Shown: positions 34,228 to 47,163, numbered from the stretch's first letter. The stretch is DNA of 64,000 nucleotides from Brassica napus (GCF_020379485.1 NC_063450.1:29426137-29490136); one strand, 5' to 3'. Numbers and translations are program-made. The notes: a model not told the origin generated them from the sequence alone.

Positions 34228-35660
34228 CACTACAAGAACACATAAGATTAACGACGGCGGTATTTCCCGTGAGTTCGTTGTAAAAGAGGCTTTACAAGGA
34301 ATTAGCGAGAAAACACGTTTTGTCGTTACTCATTCGTCGTAACGCATATTTTCTCGCCAATTCGTCGTAACTTAGCGAGGAAAACATTTCATCGTAAAGA
34401 CGAAGTATATCACTTCGTCGTAAAGACCACATAATCATTCCACGTAAAGAGGTTGCTATATTTCCTCGTAAATACTTCGAAAGGAGTTCTTCGTAAATTA
34501 CACGTAAATATCTCGAAAGTATTTTCTCGTAAAATTCACGTAAATACCTCGAAAGTATTTTCTCGTAAAATACTCGTTTTACCTTCCTCGTCATTTCCTC
34601 GTAAACTTTCCACGTAAATAAGTCGTAATTTAGCTACGAATTTACTTCATTTTTTTATTTTACAGAATTTAAAAATATAATTAAAAAAAATAATTAAAAT
34701 TATTTAATTTATTAATAAAATTAAAATAAAAATCAATACTAAAATATTTTATATATAAATAAGTTTTAAATTTATAATGCAACAACCGGAAAAAAGAACT
34801 AAGGGTCGTTCATCGCCTGGTAAAATTCATCTCTCCTCCTCGCAACATCCGCCTCGTTATGTGTGTCAGATGACTCGCCTGGAATGGGATGTTGTTGTCG
34901 CATGTTCCTCAACATGGACTCCCATTCCGCATTTGTGGCTGCTATAACGTCCAAGAAGCCCTCGACTCCACCCATACGAGCTGTGAACGCAACTTTTGTC
35001 GAGGCCAACTCGTTACGCAGCTCAGTGACTTCCTCATTCCGTCTCTAACCATAAGACGATGTCGCTCTCGGAACATCGTTGACGGAACCAATCCCCAACG
35101 TACGTCCCTTTTTCTTAGGGACAACCTTAAAAACAAAAAATAAATATTGTTGGTAAAAATTTAAAGTTAAATTAAATGAATAATAAAAAAATTAAAATTT
35201 TAAAAAATTTACCTCCTCGTAAATCCTATCAAATTCAAGTGTGGATAAGGTGACGGGTAATCCGTCGGTGGACTACTGGGTCAGCTGGGTCTGGCGGTCG
35301 TCAACCCGAGCAACCAAGTCGTTGAAGATTTGCTCGGACTTGCCATCTAGAAATTGGCCCACCTTGTTCTTGTGGGTGCTCTCGTAAAGTTGCAAAAGAG
35401 ACGATAGTTGTCACGTCTCTTTGGCCTAAAAAACATTTAAGAAAGTTAGAATATATATATTAAAAAAATAATTAAATAAAATATTTAATTATCATTTCCA
35501 AACGGAAACCGGCATGGGTTTTTGGCTCGTAGAATGAAACATCGGTCCGTGGCCGTGCTCATCTACCGTGTTACGAGAGGCGGAACAAGACTAATACTGG
35601 ACGATTCTAATGGCGTCAGGACATGCCAATCAAATTTTATATCACATAACATACATTATG
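34228..35660 (-). mobile_element. Truncated CACTA (En/Spm-like) transposon
   Basis: The left end is the CACTA terminus CACTACAAGAACACATAAG, followed by sub-terminal repeats of TTCGTCGTAA and CTCGTAAA (about 34260-34640). No matching TTCTTGTAGTG end occurs to the right before the LINE, so the other end is lost. The coding remnant inside is on the minus strand, making the visible terminus the 3' end. Confidence 0.75.
34799..35640 (-). pseudogene. TNP1-like (PttA/En-Spm) transposon protein remnant
   Basis: Minus-strand exon remnants appear in order. Around 35490-35610 they read SASRNTVDEHGHGPMFHSTSQ, around 35220-35410 LYESTHKNKVGQFLDGKSEQ through STLEFDRIYEE, and 34799-35136 KKKGRTLGIGSVNDVPRA through [13 protein letters not shown]. 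This is the C-terminal half of the plant PttA/En-Spm family protein. Stops interrupt it (SYG*RRNEE, QLTQ*STDG), each one substitution from Gln. It is non-functional. Confidence 0.7.
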
Positions 35661-36222
35661 ACTTTAAATTAATCAAAACTTTATATCACATAACATACAA
35701 TATAATAATGTGTTCCAATACCTTTATGTAATAACAAATATGATTTCCAAGATCATTCCGCCGAGGAAAAATAAAATAAAGATTCATTTTGGTTGATAAA
35801 AGAAAATAATTTTGATTCACAAGGCCAGCTGAACATAAGGGGCTGGCGTCGTTACGAATCGAACTATGTTGGCCGTAGTCTTTTGATTTCGTGCACGACA
35901 TTACGGCCCAAAAAATGAGCCCATTGCAAGATAAACAAACGATTTTCAGGCTGCCGAGCTCTCTCCTATGCACAAACAGCTTGATTAGTTTTTAAGATTT
36001 GTCAACCAAAATAATTTCATACAAAAATACATTTGCTGATGTCTGGGCAGCTAACCAATACATAAAAGTGCTTGCGAACGAGAAAACTATATATTTAGTT
36101 AAGACTTTTCTTGTAAAAGAAAATATTTTGCAATTGTTTGTACAAGATTCATGTAAAAAGATGATTAAAACTCTCTAGTATCTCAATCCTGTTCCTCTCA
36201 GCATTACAGGGCTATAGCTCTC

Positions 36223-36921
36223 CCTCAAGGGGAGCACCGTGCCAATTTCCCAAACTTCCCTACTGGTAGCTCTGGCATAAGGGCCCTTAGATCCCCCGAG
36301 GAACACTACCAATCACCAAAACCAACTAGGGATATCACAACCCATGCAGCTCCAGTGGGAACAATCTCGGGATCACTGCGATCACAGGAACGACGTTCAG
36401 CACTGGATCGACTCGCAGATTCTGATCTCAGGGACCATCTCCCCCGTCGTAGAACGCCTAGTGCAAGCTCCGGTAGGTTGCAAGATGTTGAAATTATGTA
36501 TGATGGCGATGTGAACCGAGGTACTCCGCTCGGGGCAAGCCTGCTCAATGCCATCTCTCCTACAGTGGAAGACACTGAACATAACTCTGCGAGGGCCCCT
36601 GCGACGCAACGCCTTGGAGGCCTTGCTACTCTTGGCAGTCGCGAAAGAACTAAAACCGCCCTGGCAACCATAGAACCACCCCCTACTACCGTGGAGCCGA
36701 CGGCAAGCAAAGCCATCGCTAAACGAAGGGTCCCAGCTACTAGGAAGAGAGTAGCTCGTAGCCCGCTACAGGCCCTGAAGAAGAAGAAAGTCATTGTTCC
36801 AAAAGCTCTGCCTCAACGAAAGCGAATATGCACAGAGAAAGGAACATCTATGCCTTGTGATAAGGCTGGCCCCAGCAACAAACCAACAAGATCGAATAGC
36901 AATAGCAACACCTCAGGGTAG
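36223..36921 (+). pseudogene. LINE ORF1 C-terminal remnant
   Basis: An open frame without a proper ATG encodes a Ser/Arg/Lys-rich tail (about 36700-36850 reads KRRVPATRKRV and ALKKKKVIVPK). It resembles the basic C-terminal linker of plant LINE ORF1 and overlaps the start region of ORF2. No gag-like domain remains. Confidence 0.5.
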
Positions 36922-36985
36922 TTACCGACTAGAGGAACTTAGGAGCGGGTTTTCGGTCCCCTCCTCCCTCTCTTCCTTAGCTCTT

Positions 36986-39900
36986 ATGAGCTGGAATTGT
37001 CAAGGGATGGGGAACCCCTTTACAATTCACCGTATCAAGGAGATTTCCAAGAGTATCTCTCCGGACATCATGTTCCTCATGGAGACTAGAAACAACGACA
37101 CATTCATAAAGTCAAAACTCGAGAGTCTCCATTACACTAACTACTTCTTAGTTCCACCCAAAGGCACAGGAGGAGGCCTTGCATTGCTGTGGAAAGACAA
37201 CATCACGCTTGAGATATAGGAGTCATCTCCCAACATCATTGATGCCAAGGTATCTTTCAAGAGATCTTATTCTTTTGTCTCTTTTATTTATGGTTCACCA
37301 GTAGTCGAAAACCGGGCGGCTTTCTGGACAAAAGTCTCTGGCATAGGAGAGAATAGAGAGCAACCATGGCTCCTCACTGGCGATTTTAATGAGATTCTGA
37401 ACAACTCAGAGAAAGAGGGTGGTCCAGAACGATGGGAAGGGTCTTTTACCAACTTTCGGACCTTCGTCTCACAAAATGGACTGTGGGATTTGAACCACTC
37501 GGGTAATCACCTTTCTTGGCAAGGAACGCGCTACACCCACTTTATACGTTCGAGACTAGATAGATCGATGGTCAACTGCGCATGGACGGAGAAATTTCCG
37601 ATGGGTCGTTGTAGGTATCTGCGCTTCGAGGGATCAGATCATCGCCCCCTCATCACCTACTTCAACTCCGCACCTGCAAAGAAGCGCGGCCTGTTCCGGT
37701 TTAATCGATCATTGACGGAAAACGAGGAGGTAGCAGACCTGGTGGCCTCTGCCTGGAACCACTCTCCCGTGGCCTCTGTCATATCCAAGCTAAACCTCTG
37801 CCGTCAACGCATTATCCAATGGTCTAAGGAAAGGAACCAAAAGGCAAACCAATTGATAGCTGCCACACAACAGGAGCTTGATGTTGCCTTGTCTGATCCG
37901 ATACCGCATCTTCCTCGTATTGAGGCTCTGTCAAAAACTCTACATGATGCTTACAAAGAAGAGGAACAGTTTTGGCTACAGCGAAGCCGAATTCAATGGC
38001 TGAAAAGTGGTGACCGCAACACCGGCTTCTTTCACGCAGCCACGAGAACGCGACGTATGCAAAACACCTTCTCCGTCATAGAGGACTCACAGGGAGCAGA
38101 GTTCTATGAGGAGACAGACATTGCGGCGGTCATTGCAGCATACTTCCAGGATATCTTTACGTACTCGAGCACGGGTAGTCTCTCTATCCTGCAAGCGTTA
38201 CCGAAGAAGGTCACCGCGGAGATGAATGAGTACCTAACACAACCACCGAGCCTCCAAGAGATAAAGGACGCTACCTTTTCGATCAACAATGGCAAAGCCC
38301 CCGGACCTGACGGTTTTTCATCCAAGTTTTATCAAGCATACTGGCATATCATCGGCAATGATGTGTCGAAAGATATTCTCCACTTCTTCGAGTCAGGCTA
38401 CCTGAACCCGCAGCAAAATGAGACACATATAAGATTGATCCCGAAGGGAACCGGCCCGAGAAAAGTCGCGGACTATCACCCTATTGCTTTGTGTAATACA
38501 CACTACAAGATCATAGCCAAGATTCTCACAAGACAACTGAAACCGATACTCCCACTTATCATCTCCAAATCACAGTCGGCTTTTGTAGCTGGCCGGGCGA
38601 TAATGGATAGCGTTCTAATCACCCACGAGACCCTCCACTACCTCCGGACATCTGAAGCCAAGAAGTATTGTTCTATGGCCGTTAAAACGGACATGAGCAA
38701 AGCTTACGATTGTATTGAATGGGACTTCTTGCGAGCGGTTCTTGTTAAACTCGGCTTCACGGAGGTCTGGATCTCTTGGAGTATGGCATGTGTGGAATCT
38801 GTGTCCTACTCCTTCTTGGTTAACGGTTCACCCCAAGGATCCGTAAAGCCATCTCGTGGGATTAGGCAAGGCAATCCGCTCTCACCCTACCTCTTTATTC
38901 TGTGCACTGAAGTGCTATCTGCTTTGTGTGATAAAGCGCAAGAAGCGGGAACCTTACCGGGTATCCGAGTTTCCAGAGGAAGCCCACCGGTTAATCACCT
39001 CCTGTTTGCGGACAACACGATGTTCTTCTGCCGGTCTAGTGCTAGCTGTGTCTCTACACTGAAGGACATCCTGCAGTCCTATGAGGCGGCATCGGGACAA
39101 TGTATCAACCTGCTTAAATCCACTATAATTTTCTCTGCTAAGACACCGTCGGAGGTGAAAGCGAGAGTAAAGGGAACAATGCAAATCGAAGCAGAGGGAG
39201 GAATTGGTAAGTACCTTGGACTACCTGAACTCTTTGGTCGGAAGAAACGGGATATATTCACATCCATCTTGGATCGGATCAGACAAAAGATAAACAGTTG
39301 GACGACACGCTTCCTGTCCGGAGCCGGAAAGCAGGTCCTTCTTAAAGCTGTCCTCTCAGCTATGCCGTGCTACTCCATGTCCTGTTTCAAACTCCCGGTC
39401 TCGCTATGTAAACAAATTCAATCTCTTCTCACCCGCTTCTGGTGGGACTCAAACCCGGAGAAGAGGAAGATGTGTTGGGTTGCTTGGTCTACACTCACTA
39501 AGCCTAAGTACGCTGGAGGGCTCGCGTTTAGGGATGTGGAACGTTTTAATGATGCACTCTTAGCTAAGATAGGATGGCGCCTGATCAAAGACCCAACCTC
39601 CCTGGTAGCTCGTGTTCTTCTTGGGAAATATGCGAGAAATTAGTCCTTTTTGGACTGCCCCACTCCTACGGCAGCATCACATGGTTGGCGGAGTATTCTC
39701 GAGGGCCGAGATATTCTCAAGAAGGAGCTCAGCTGGGTAGTGGGAAATGGGGAAAGTATCAAAGTTTGGAGCGATCCATGGCTATCGTGCTCCACACCGG
39801 AAACCCTTATAGGCCATGCTGCTCAGTCCAACCTATCTCTGCGAGTGAAGGACCTTCTTTGCCCACTTGACAACAGCTGGGACATTGCACAAATTCGGCT

Positions 39901-41024
39901 ACACCTCCCTCAGTATGAGGATACTATCCTGAAGATCATTACAAGCTCAACCCAAGCGACTGATACGTTGGTCTGGTTGCCCGAGAAGTCGGGTTCTTAC
40001 ACAACTAAAACCGGATACGGCATTGCAAGCTCCTTAGAGATCAATTCTATAATGAATTGCCCGGAGTTTGATTGGCTTAAGCACATATGGAATGTTAAGA
40101 CTTCACCAAAAGTTAAGGATTTTCTGTGGAAGGTCATTAACAAAGCTATCCCGGTTAGTACCAACCTTGCGCGACGAGGAATCCCTGAGTTCCGTTGTAA
40201 ACGATGTGGAGGGGAGGAAGACAATCTACATACCTTCATCTCATGTCCTCTAGCTGCCGCTGCTTGGGAGCTGGCCCCGGTGGCTTGGCAACCCGACAAC
40301 TTGATGCCGTCTTTAGCTACCCTACTAACGTGTGGGAATAGAATGGTGGCTTTGCCTCCTGTGGGCCTTTATGTACCTCTGTGGCCATGGATTCTATGGA
40401 ATCTTTGGAAAGCTCTTAGCACCTTGTTTTTTTATAACAAATCTTTCACAGGGGAGGAAGTCATTCTCAAGTCTATCAAGGACGCAAAAGAATGGCAGGA
40501 AGCTCAAATCGCAGACCAAGAGCTCACAATGCCGCACCACACTACAAGTTCACTCACCAAACCACCTTCCGCTCTCACGACTGGCCCTGGAGTTACCTGT
40601 CACGTCGATGATGCATGGTGCCCAACAACAGGGCTCTGCGGATTAGGAGGCATCTTCACAGGCACAAACATATCATCGCTCACGACAATCTGCAAGTCCC
40701 ACTCCTGTATCTCATCCGCCTTGATGGCTGAAGCCTTGGCGATTCGTTGTGCCGTCATGACGGCGGCTGTCAAACGTTAAATCACTTACGGTCTTGTCTG
40801 ATTCCCAAACCCTTATCACCATGATGAAGAAGAAAGAGTCCAGACCTGCACTTTTTAGGATTATGTTCGACATCTATCACTTTAGTAATTTATTTGAGAC
40901 AATTTCTTTTGGGTATGTTTTCCGTTTGCAAAACTTTAAGGCTGATCATGTGGCTAAATCAGCTCTCTTGTTACCTGTCACATCCTCCTTGTACGGAGTA
41001 TGTGACATTTTAGTTTATGAATGA
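36986..41024 (+). pseudogene. LINE ORF2: endonuclease, reverse transcriptase, zf-RVT, RNase H remnant
   Basis: One frame runs from MSWNCQGMGNPFT (36986) to 40780, broken by TAG at 37217 and TAG at 39641. A +1 shift near 40775 moves the RNase H tail into another frame, which ends at 41024. Domains in order are: AP-type endonuclease (WNCQG, FLMETRN, LTGDFNEI, GSDHRPL), reverse transcriptase (NGKAPGPDGFSS, LIPKGTGPRKVADYHPIALC, DMSKAYDCIEWDF, GIRQGNPLSPYLF), the zf-RVT region (FLWKVINKAIPVSTNL to RCKRCGGEEDNLHTFISC) and plant RNase H (SALMAEALAIRCAV, LQNFKADHVAKSAL). The catalytic FADD box reads FADN (39005-39016), which would abolish polymerase activity. Confidence 0.88.
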
Positions 41025-41052
41025 ATCAAATCTGTTTGACCAAAAAAAAAAA

Positions 41053-42703
41053 CGAAGAAAGTTGACAATCCATTAATGCTAAATCATTCAGACTTAAATT
41101 ATTAAATATAATATAAAAGCTTAAATATCAGTTTTGTGTTATCATCCATCGAAAATTCAAACTCGTATAATATATTATTATAAACAAATAACTTAATTGT
41201 CACCTCATCTGAAACTCATGAATTTGGCAGCATATATCATGGACAGTGCATATAATAATCCAAGTGAGTCAGGTACATGTTAATTTGTTTTTATGAAATG
41301 TTTGAAATCTGTCATCATGATAAGTTATTTATTCCCTTTAATTGATTTGGCCCATAAATTATGCTTCCAAAGTAACGTCCAGACGATGTGTGTTTTTGGT
41401 TTCTGCTAGTGAATTTTAATAAGGGAACTAAAATAAGGGAATAAACCAAAAAGCAAATAAAATAATACAACCCACCCTTTTTTAATAATTCTGTTATTGT
41501 ATATGTAGTTCATCTAGAAGGTCAACTAAGCGATCAGATGATCGTTATCAAGTTAATTAATAAATTGTGAAAAATGGGAATGATTCATCTTAACGTTGTT
41601 TTCATTAGAAATAGCGGGAGAAGAAATTTATTGAATATTTCTAATGGCAAAAAAATTGTTAAGACTTCATTGCTATGTCATTTTGAAGGGGTTTCCTTCT
41701 GCAACGAAGATATAACCTACTTCCATATCTCCAATCAATTTTTTTCTGAATTTAGGTTGTGATACTAGTTGTTAAAATATTTAAATATGTCTAAATTCTT
41801 TAAAACATTTGTCAATTTTTATTAACTAGAGTTCAACTTATTTATAGTATATCAAACCATCTTCATCCAAACTTCTAATGATAAATTTAAATTGTTCTCA
41901 GTTGACCAAACATTTTTAAAATTATTATCACAACAATTATCTCTAAAATACAAAACTTTGGAAGGATGCAATAGTTGTGTTTCTAGAAGAATAGTTAAAG
42001 CAAACTAAATCAAATATTGCTGAAATCTCATCATTTGGTGTAAAATATATTTGGTGTAAACGTTTTTATTCACCATGCTGGAAAATAAATTTGGGATTAC
42101 TTTCCTTTGGTTTTTTTTTTACTGCACGACTAATAAATTAGAGCAATACTTGTTTGGGAGCTACAACATTTTGATCAAGTATGAACACTCTGTTTTAAAT
42201 CATAGACTATCTATGACCATGTCACATGGCTCAAATCATAAGCAATATTACATTTTATCTTTTATAGTTTAACTAATAAATCGAAAGCGTCATGAGTAAA
42301 ACAATTACTCAAAACAATTACTCTTGTGTGGACGTACGCTAAATAAAACTTTGTGAGTCTAATTGGTAGTTTTTAGAGTAATTGATAGAAATATAAAAAG
42401 TGAAAATGGGAATAAATAAAAAAATGAGAAAGAGATAAAAAAGAAAGAAAAAAGTTATTCTTGTAAACACTAGGTTATAACAAATGTGAGATTTCTTTTG
42501 TTTAAATAGTTAATTATTAGAGTAAAATTTTTTTAATACTATTTAGAGTAAATGTTGGATAAATGAACTTTTCTTGATTGGCAATCTTTCAACGTAAACA
42601 TGAGTAATAGTTATTCTATATTTGTTATTTGCGCTAAATATGCCATTCAGTCAGAATCTGTATGTGACAAAAGAAAACAAAATTCTGAAAGCTAGTGGAA
42701 ACT
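41053..42703. other. AT-rich intergenic region
   Basis: No gene, RNA or transposon end is supported. The open frames at 41574-41762 and 42075-42272 show no family resemblance. Confidence 0.6.
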
Positions 42704-44150
42704 TTTTTTTTTTTTTTGGTAAAAATGTTATAATTCATTACCATTTTTTATTTTTGCCAGAAACAACGGAGAAAACAAAAAACATAAATACATAATTTAA
42801 ACTAAACAGACTCAATCCTAACAAGAGGGGACAGACTCAAGCACAACAACTAACAACAAAAGATACATCAAAATCGAAACACACTTACCGCAAAATTTAA
42901 ACCCACAGTGAATATGAGAACTGAACCCAGTAAAATTTGGGTTGCCCGATGATTAGTTCTTAAGGATCAGGTTCAGCAAGAACAGCTTGTGAAGTCCTCC
43001 TAATTTGCAGCCTCCATGGATCGTCAGCTTCACCCGAGACCAAGGTCACCCGCAATGCCAAGGATGAACGTTATTCGCTAAACACCAAGAACCTACACAA
43101 AACGGGGTGAAAGACTGCGGCACACACCACAATACCTGACCGAGCCTGACAAAGAGTCGAGAGAGACACAACCACTAGAAACCCGAAGAGACCCTAGTGC
43201 TGGGAAGTTGCGCTCAACCCATGGTAACCACCAAGATCCACAAAAACTCCCAATGACCAAGAGGAGTGAGAGGGAACTCGCCATGAGCAGCTCCTGATAA
43301 CCAGAAGGCTGTCAGACTCAAGACAAGTCATCCCGAACGCCATGATTCTGGCGCAGAGATGACGTCGAGGACAGGACACCGGAGACTCAACAAACGGATC
43401 TTCGCAACAACCCGCCGAGAGAGTAAAGCGAAGGTACTGTGACCATAGCTAAGCAAAGATGATGCAACTAAACCACCGGTAGTGACGGAGCCATAGACGA
43501 CTCACCACAGAACACTGTTGATGAATAAACGCACGCGCCGAAACAGACCCGACACACAAAGAGACCTGAAGCTCTGGACGCGCCCAAGTAGACACTAGAC
43601 AGCCCACATAGAAGCCTCCTGGGAGACGGCGACGAGAATCACCCCCGAAGAGACACCAAGCAGAGGTGAAGAGTCACGCGCCACCACACCACTCCGCCAG
43701 TAGAAGAAGAAAAATTGAGGAGGTTGAAGCACAGATCTGTGGCAGAGGAGACGCTACCTTATGTCACGCGCTGTCAATCGCAGAGGCTCGCCGGAAATCT
43801 AAAGAGAAAACAACCCCGTCGAAACCCAACTCCAAAAGCCGACTAACCTCACTAGACCAGAAGACCCGCCTCACCTGTACTCCAGAACCTCTCACCTCCA
43901 CAACCCGGAGTTCCTATAGAGCAGGACGACAGCGGAGGCTCGAGTAGACCCAGAGCACACAACATCTCGGCGAGGACTGGAAGAGAGAGAGCTAGCAAAG
44001 GGAAAAACGAGGAAAAGGGAAGAGAGGTGCCTCCGACGCCGGCGAGCAAGCCGACGCCGGAGTAAGAACACCGCTGTGATTGGACGAAAGTTAGATAGAG
44101 TTTGGGAGGAGAGAGAGAGAGAGAGAGGAAGCTTTCGCGAGCTTTTTCCC
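42704..44150 (-). mobile_element. Poly(A)-tailed non-autonomous retroposon
   Basis: Read on the minus strand, a GC-richer sequence starts near a (CT)n tract (44107-44128) and ends TTTTTACC plus about fifteen A residues (T run near 42706-42719). No long frame has a recognisable domain; frames on both strands (43093-43379, 43666-43947, 43852-44205) are interrupted. The GC content and poly(A) tail set it apart from its AT-rich surroundings. It could be a Sadhu-like retroposon, a LINE 5' fragment or a processed transcript copy. No target duplication was found. Confidence 0.4.
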
Positions 44151-44550
44151 TGGTTTTAAAAGATGGTTTCACCTCTTTTTCGTGGAAGCTTTTAGCCCAA
44201 AACACAACAAATACCTATGTATATACATATTTTCTCGATATTTTCAGAATTCAGCTAGTTTGTTTAATATTATTAGATTTTATTTGCTTTATTGTAGTTG
44301 TATTTTATTTTGACTTCAAAGCCATAATTTTTACTGGTTCTGGTTTATTTTAAATCTTTACTTTTCATAAAAATTTCAGGTTTCTATCTAGTTTATAATT
44401 TAGATGTATCGTTTTATGTTTGAGATTTTTTTTAAGAAAAAGCTATATATCTATATACTAAAAATGAAAAACATTACAGTCTGTTCAATTATTACAACAC
44501 CATCACTTATTTATTATTGCAAGGAATTAGTTGAGGAATAAGAATACTAA

Positions 44551-45341
44551 GAGTATCTCCAAAACAAACTCTATAACTTCAGATATAGAGTTTTTTGCTC
44601 AAAAAAAAAAACTTCAAAACTTCAAATTTGGATTTTTGAAGAGTGAAAGTTTTGAGGAGACTCTTCAAAACTCCAAATTTGAAGTTTCATCTTTTTATTT
44701 GCATTTTGATCTTTATAATTAATTATACATCACATTTATGATTCTTAAGTATTTTCTCATTTATCGTTTTATAAATTCAAATTTTACACATAAAATTAAA
44801 TAAAATTTTAAAAATAAGATTTATAATATTTTAAAACTAGAATTAGACAAAAAGAATATTACAAAAAACTTAACTAAAAATCTTTTTTAAAAGACACGAA
44901 GAAATAATTATTACACAAATTTAAATATTATAACAACACTAATAATTTGGTAAAATTTCTCTGGAACCTCCAAAATCTCTAAAATATTGTCCAAACAAAT
45001 TTTGTGTAACCGAAGATGAAACATTACATAAATAATTTTATGGAATAATATGGTATTTTGCTTGTAATTTGATATTTAACTATGTATTTATACTTATAAT
45101 GTAATTTATTTAGTGTAAGATTTTATTAATTAATATTACCTTAATATTTTTATATATGTCCTAGTTATTTATAAAAGTTTAATGAATTTATATTAATTAT
45201 AACAAATATAAAGACCATAGCGTAAAATACAAATAATTTTGAAGTTAAGTTTGAAGTTTTTCTTTTAGAGAAGAACATCTTTAAACTTCAAATTTAGAGT
45301 TTTTGCGAACTCTAAAATAAAGAATATTTTTGGAGATGCTC
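44551..45341. mobile_element. PIF/Harbinger-like MITE, 0.8 kb
   Basis: Ends are GAGTATCTCCAAAA and TTTTTGGAGATGCTC with TAA on each flank (44548-44550, 45342-45344). Near both ends CTTCAAATTTGGAGTTTTGAAGAG-type palindromes recur. The core is AT-rich and non-coding. The right end and 20-odd bp next to it are duplicated directly (second copy ends near 45378). Confidence 0.75.
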
Positions 45342-45637
45342 TAAACGTCTAAAACAAAGAATATTTTTGGAGATGCTCTAAACGTCTAAAACACTAGTGT
45401 GGTTAAAAAAAAAAACGTCTAAAACATTAGCAACTATACATAATACTACAAAACATAGATTGTTATATATTACAATGGCAAACTAGTCGATAAATATATA
45501 ACCAAAAGTAGTATTTTACACACCCTTCAAAATACATATCTATTTATTCTTTGATACACTGGAAATACACTAATTTTGAAACACGACACGCAGTTTCAAC
45601 TTTTAAACGCTAAAGAGTTCGAAAACGATAAGCAGTT

Positions 45638-47083
45638 CTAAGCACCACGTGCCAAGTCCCTGTCACGTTCCAAAAACCGTGTACACTCCTCCGTGACTTT
45701 GCAAAGCGACTCGTGCGCCGAACCACCACCGTCGATGCTCAACGACATCTCAGCCTTGTCTCTCAGAGTCTTTACTCTCCTTCTCATCTCTTCACCTTCC
45801 TCTTCAGCCATAACCTTCCTCGCAACCGACTCAATCTCCGATCTAGTAATTGCCTCCTTCGAATCATCAGCTCTGACGGCGATTCCTAGTTCGTCGCTGA
45901 GCAACGCCGCGTTCATATTCTGCTCGGCGAAAAGCGGCCACGCGATCATCGGCACGCCGCTAACCACGCCTTCTAGCGTCGAGTTCCAACCGCAATGTGT
46001 CAAAAACCCACCAACGGCCCTATGAGCTAGAACTTCAGTTTGTGGGGCCCATGATGGGACCACGAGGCCTCTATCGCAAGTACGTGTCACGAACCCTTCC
46101 GGTAAGTATTCCGGCGTGCTGTCTTTGGCTCCGCCTCCGTTAGCCGTGAAATAATCGCTGCAGGAAGAACCGTCCACCGGGGGTCGAACCACCCAGACGA
46201 ACCGTTGCTGACTCTGCTCGAGCCCCCAAGCCAGTTCGGTTAGCTGTTTAGCCGTTAGAGAACCGCCACTTCCGAAGGAGATGTAGAGAACCGATTCATC
46301 TGGCTGTTCGTTTAACCAATCCAAAACCGGGTGATTGGTTTCCGATGTTTCAACCGGTCTGCATAATGGACCGACAGGATAAACCGGTACACGAGCGACC
46401 CGACCCAAAAGTTTTGGGTCTTGAAGGGACCTCAGTGATTTAGGCTCCATTTCATCCCATGTATTCACCAAAATGCCATCTGCTTTTGGGTAGGCCAGGC
46501 AGTGACGAACAAAATCCCGGTACAGCGGTTCGTCCGGAACCAGGTATGCGTCCATGGTATCTTCAAATCGAACCGGTTCACATCCCGGTATTTCAAGCGG
46601 TTTTCTTTGCACCGTGTGTTCTTCTTTGACATCTTTGTCCAGAGTTGGATAATACATAGCAACACCAAGATAACGTGCGTTGGAAGCGATCAACACATAC
46701 GTCAACATATTGAATTCTGATGTTAGGCATAAAGCATCTGTGCCGAACAAGTCGATGATCAGGGCCGTTGGCTTCTGATTCATCTCAGCGATCTTGGATC
46801 GGAGGGCTGGAACGGTTTCACGCATAATGACTCCGATTTTGGTCACCACGTGATCCGCGGGGTTCACTAGTTGAGAAATGTCCGGCGATGGAAGGTTGAC
46901 GAAGTCCACGCCGCTCGAGTTTAAGAACTTGGACTGAGCGGAGGCTGCGTCGGTTTCGAGGACGAAGACGGTGACGCGGAAGCCGTGGTTAGCGGAGAGA
47001 CGTTTAGCGAGCTCGATCACCGGGATGAGGTGGCCCATTCCGGGACTTGAAAACATGGCTGCGTGTGGTTTTGTGATTTGCAT
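45638..47083 (-). CDS. UGT72E2: UDP-glucosyltransferase UGT72E (At5g66690, UGT72E2-like)
   Basis: This is a single-exon gene of 481 residues, the same length as Arabidopsis UGT72E2. The catalytic His18 (SSPGMGHLIP) and its partner Asp111 (LIIDLFG) are present. The plant PSPG box runs from W345 to Q388 with HCGWNSTLE and ends WPLFAEQ, the Gln favouring UDP-glucose. UGT72E enzymes act in the cytosol and form 4-O-glucosides of coniferyl and sinapyl alcohol or aldehyde. Start and stop are clean, and a TATA box lies 81 bp upstream. The position between HB53 and DGL1 matches Arabidopsis. Assignment to E2 rather than E1/E3 rests on position. Confidence 0.93.
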   Translation of the reverse strand: MQITKPHAAMFSSPGMGHLIPVIELAKRLSANHGFRVTVFVLETDAASAQSKFLNSSGVDFVNLPSPDISQLVNPADHVVTKIGVIMRETVPALRSKIAEMNQKPTALIIDLFGTDALCLTSEFNMLTYVLIASNARYLGVAMYYPTLDKDVKEEHTVQRKPLEIPGCEPVRFEDTMDAYLVPDEPLYRDFVRHCLAYPKADGILVNTWDEMEPKSLRSLQDPKLLGRVARVPVYPVGPLCRPVETSETNHPVLDWLNEQPDESVLYISFGSGGSLTAKQLTELAWGLEQSQQRFVWVVRPPVDGSSCSDYFTANGGGAKDSTPEYLPEGFVTRTCDRGLVVPSWAPQTEVLAHRAVGGFLTHCGWNSTLEGVVSGVPMIAWPLFAEQNMNAALLSDELGIAVRADDSKEAITRSEIESVARKVMAEEEGEEMRRRVKTLRDKAEMSLSIDGGGSAHESLCKVTEECTRFLERDRDLARGA

Positions 47084-47163
47084 TGATACTTATTTTTTTC
47101 TTTACTATTTAGTTTCAGTTCTAGAGGATTTCTGATGAGTTCCTATGGTAGCTCCTTTGGGTT

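Larger units (their letters stand above)
36190..41052 (+). mobile_element. LINE (L1-type) retrotransposon, decayed
   Basis: The element runs from a remnant of ORF1 through a nearly complete ORF2 to a tail ending CTGTTTGACC plus eleven A residues (41042-41052). The 5' boundary is approximate; I could not find a convincing target duplication. The N-terminal part of ORF1 (DUF4283, zinc knuckle) is missing. Confidence 0.85.

Noticed and set aside
43093..44205. Overlapping frames on both strands suggesting a GC-rich gene
   Set aside because: Each frame is short, they conflict with one another, no domain is seen, and a poly(A) tail on the minus strand points to a retroposon.
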